Shown one piece after another: positions 5,687 through 7,876 of a stretch of DNA of 7,876 bases. The notes under the pieces are model-generated. The model was given only the letters and a program-made list of their open reading frames with translations, ran no database searches and was not told where the DNA came from. The stretch is from Fimbriimonadaceae bacterium. Lineage in GTDB: Bacteria; Armatimonadota; Fimbriimonadia; Fimbriimonadales; Fimbriimonadaceae. The stretch is from positions 1-7,876 of the forward strand of contig JANWJY010000135.1 of assembly GCA_025451715.1 (NCBI GenBank). The letters run 5' to 3'. Position 1 is the first letter of the stretch, and every line of letters begins with the position of its first letter. The translations under genes were made by a program, and so were the position numbers.

Positions 5687-5769
5687 GGCAGTATTGTGTA
5701 CTCTCGGAGCGGAAGAATCGGCAGCACCAACGGGGTAAAACGCCGTACAGAACCCCTGAGGTCGTTCCC
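5687..5769. promoter_or_regulatory. Divergent spacer between the NTF2-like and Asp-box protein genes
   Basis: This 83-bp region must hold the start signals of both genes. Rightward, TAAAAC (5736-5741) is a weak -10-like match, and GGGGT (5732-5736) can pair with ACCCC (5752-5756) just before the ribosome binding site. Leftward, AATACT lies only three bases before the NTF2-like ATG, too close for a normal -10. No convincing -35 box was found in either direction. Confidence 0.3.
5757..5762 (+). promoter_or_regulatory. Ribosome binding site of the Asp-box protein gene
   Basis: TGAGGT contains GAGG at 5758-5761, eight bases before ATG 5770. It is the clearest Shine-Dalgarno match in the window and supports the chosen start, which is also where the signal peptide begins. 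Confidence 0.6.

Positions 5770-7876
<2,107 letters not shown>

Overview
This is a GC-rich bacterial window with a dense, ordinary chromosomal layout. I see no tRNA or rRNA gene, CRISPR array, insertion sequence, phage gene or plasmid function. The gene set is a kbl-type aminotransferase-fold enzyme, a CAP-domain protein, RmuC, a methylisocitrate lyase next to a citrate synthase, a small secreted NTF2-like protein, and a large secreted Asp-box (BNR/Vps10-like) propeller protein. It fits a free-living aerobic heterotroph. Large exported Asp-box proteins and C-rich palindromic intergenic repeats are familiar from Armatimonadota, Acidobacteriota and similar soil or sludge phyla. Armatimonadota is my best guess, held weakly, because nothing here is a phylogenetic marker.

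Layout. Positions 1-2888 hold three genes reading leftward: rmuC (1599-2888), then after a 145-bp gap a CAP-domain protein (665-1453), then after only 21 bp kbl (1-643, cut by the window edge). The 137-bp region 2889-3025 is divergent. It carries a TATACT box just before rmuC, a C-rich palindromic repeat, and a small hairpin before the next gene. Rightward from there are a methylisocitrate lyase (3026-3910) and a citrate or 2-methylcitrate synthase (3991-5133). A long perfect palindrome (5148-5178) separates the synthase from the convergent small NTF2-like gene (5186-5686, leftward). After an 83-bp divergent spacer, the Asp-box protein (5770 to beyond 7876) reads rightward and is cut by the window end. 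No gene-free stretch exceeds 300 bp.

How the genes fit together. The lyase and synthase are the two C-C bond enzymes of the methylcitrate cycle (propionyl-CoA plus oxaloacetate to 2-methylcitrate; 2-methylisocitrate to pyruvate plus succinate). Their adjacency supports that reading over a purely TCA role, but methylcitrate dehydratase is not in the window. Kbl belongs to threonine/glycine breakdown. RmuC is a DNA-maintenance factor with no obvious link to its neighbours. The CAP protein, the NTF2-like protein and the propeller protein appear to be exported and unrelated to the metabolic genes.

I found no convincing new multi-gene system. The observations most worth a second look are non-coding: a possible dispersed palindromic repeat family (two copies), a near-identical small hairpin directly before two unrelated start codons (kbl and the lyase), a probable leaderless start for rmuC, and a recurring ACGCTATA motif around the CAP gene start.
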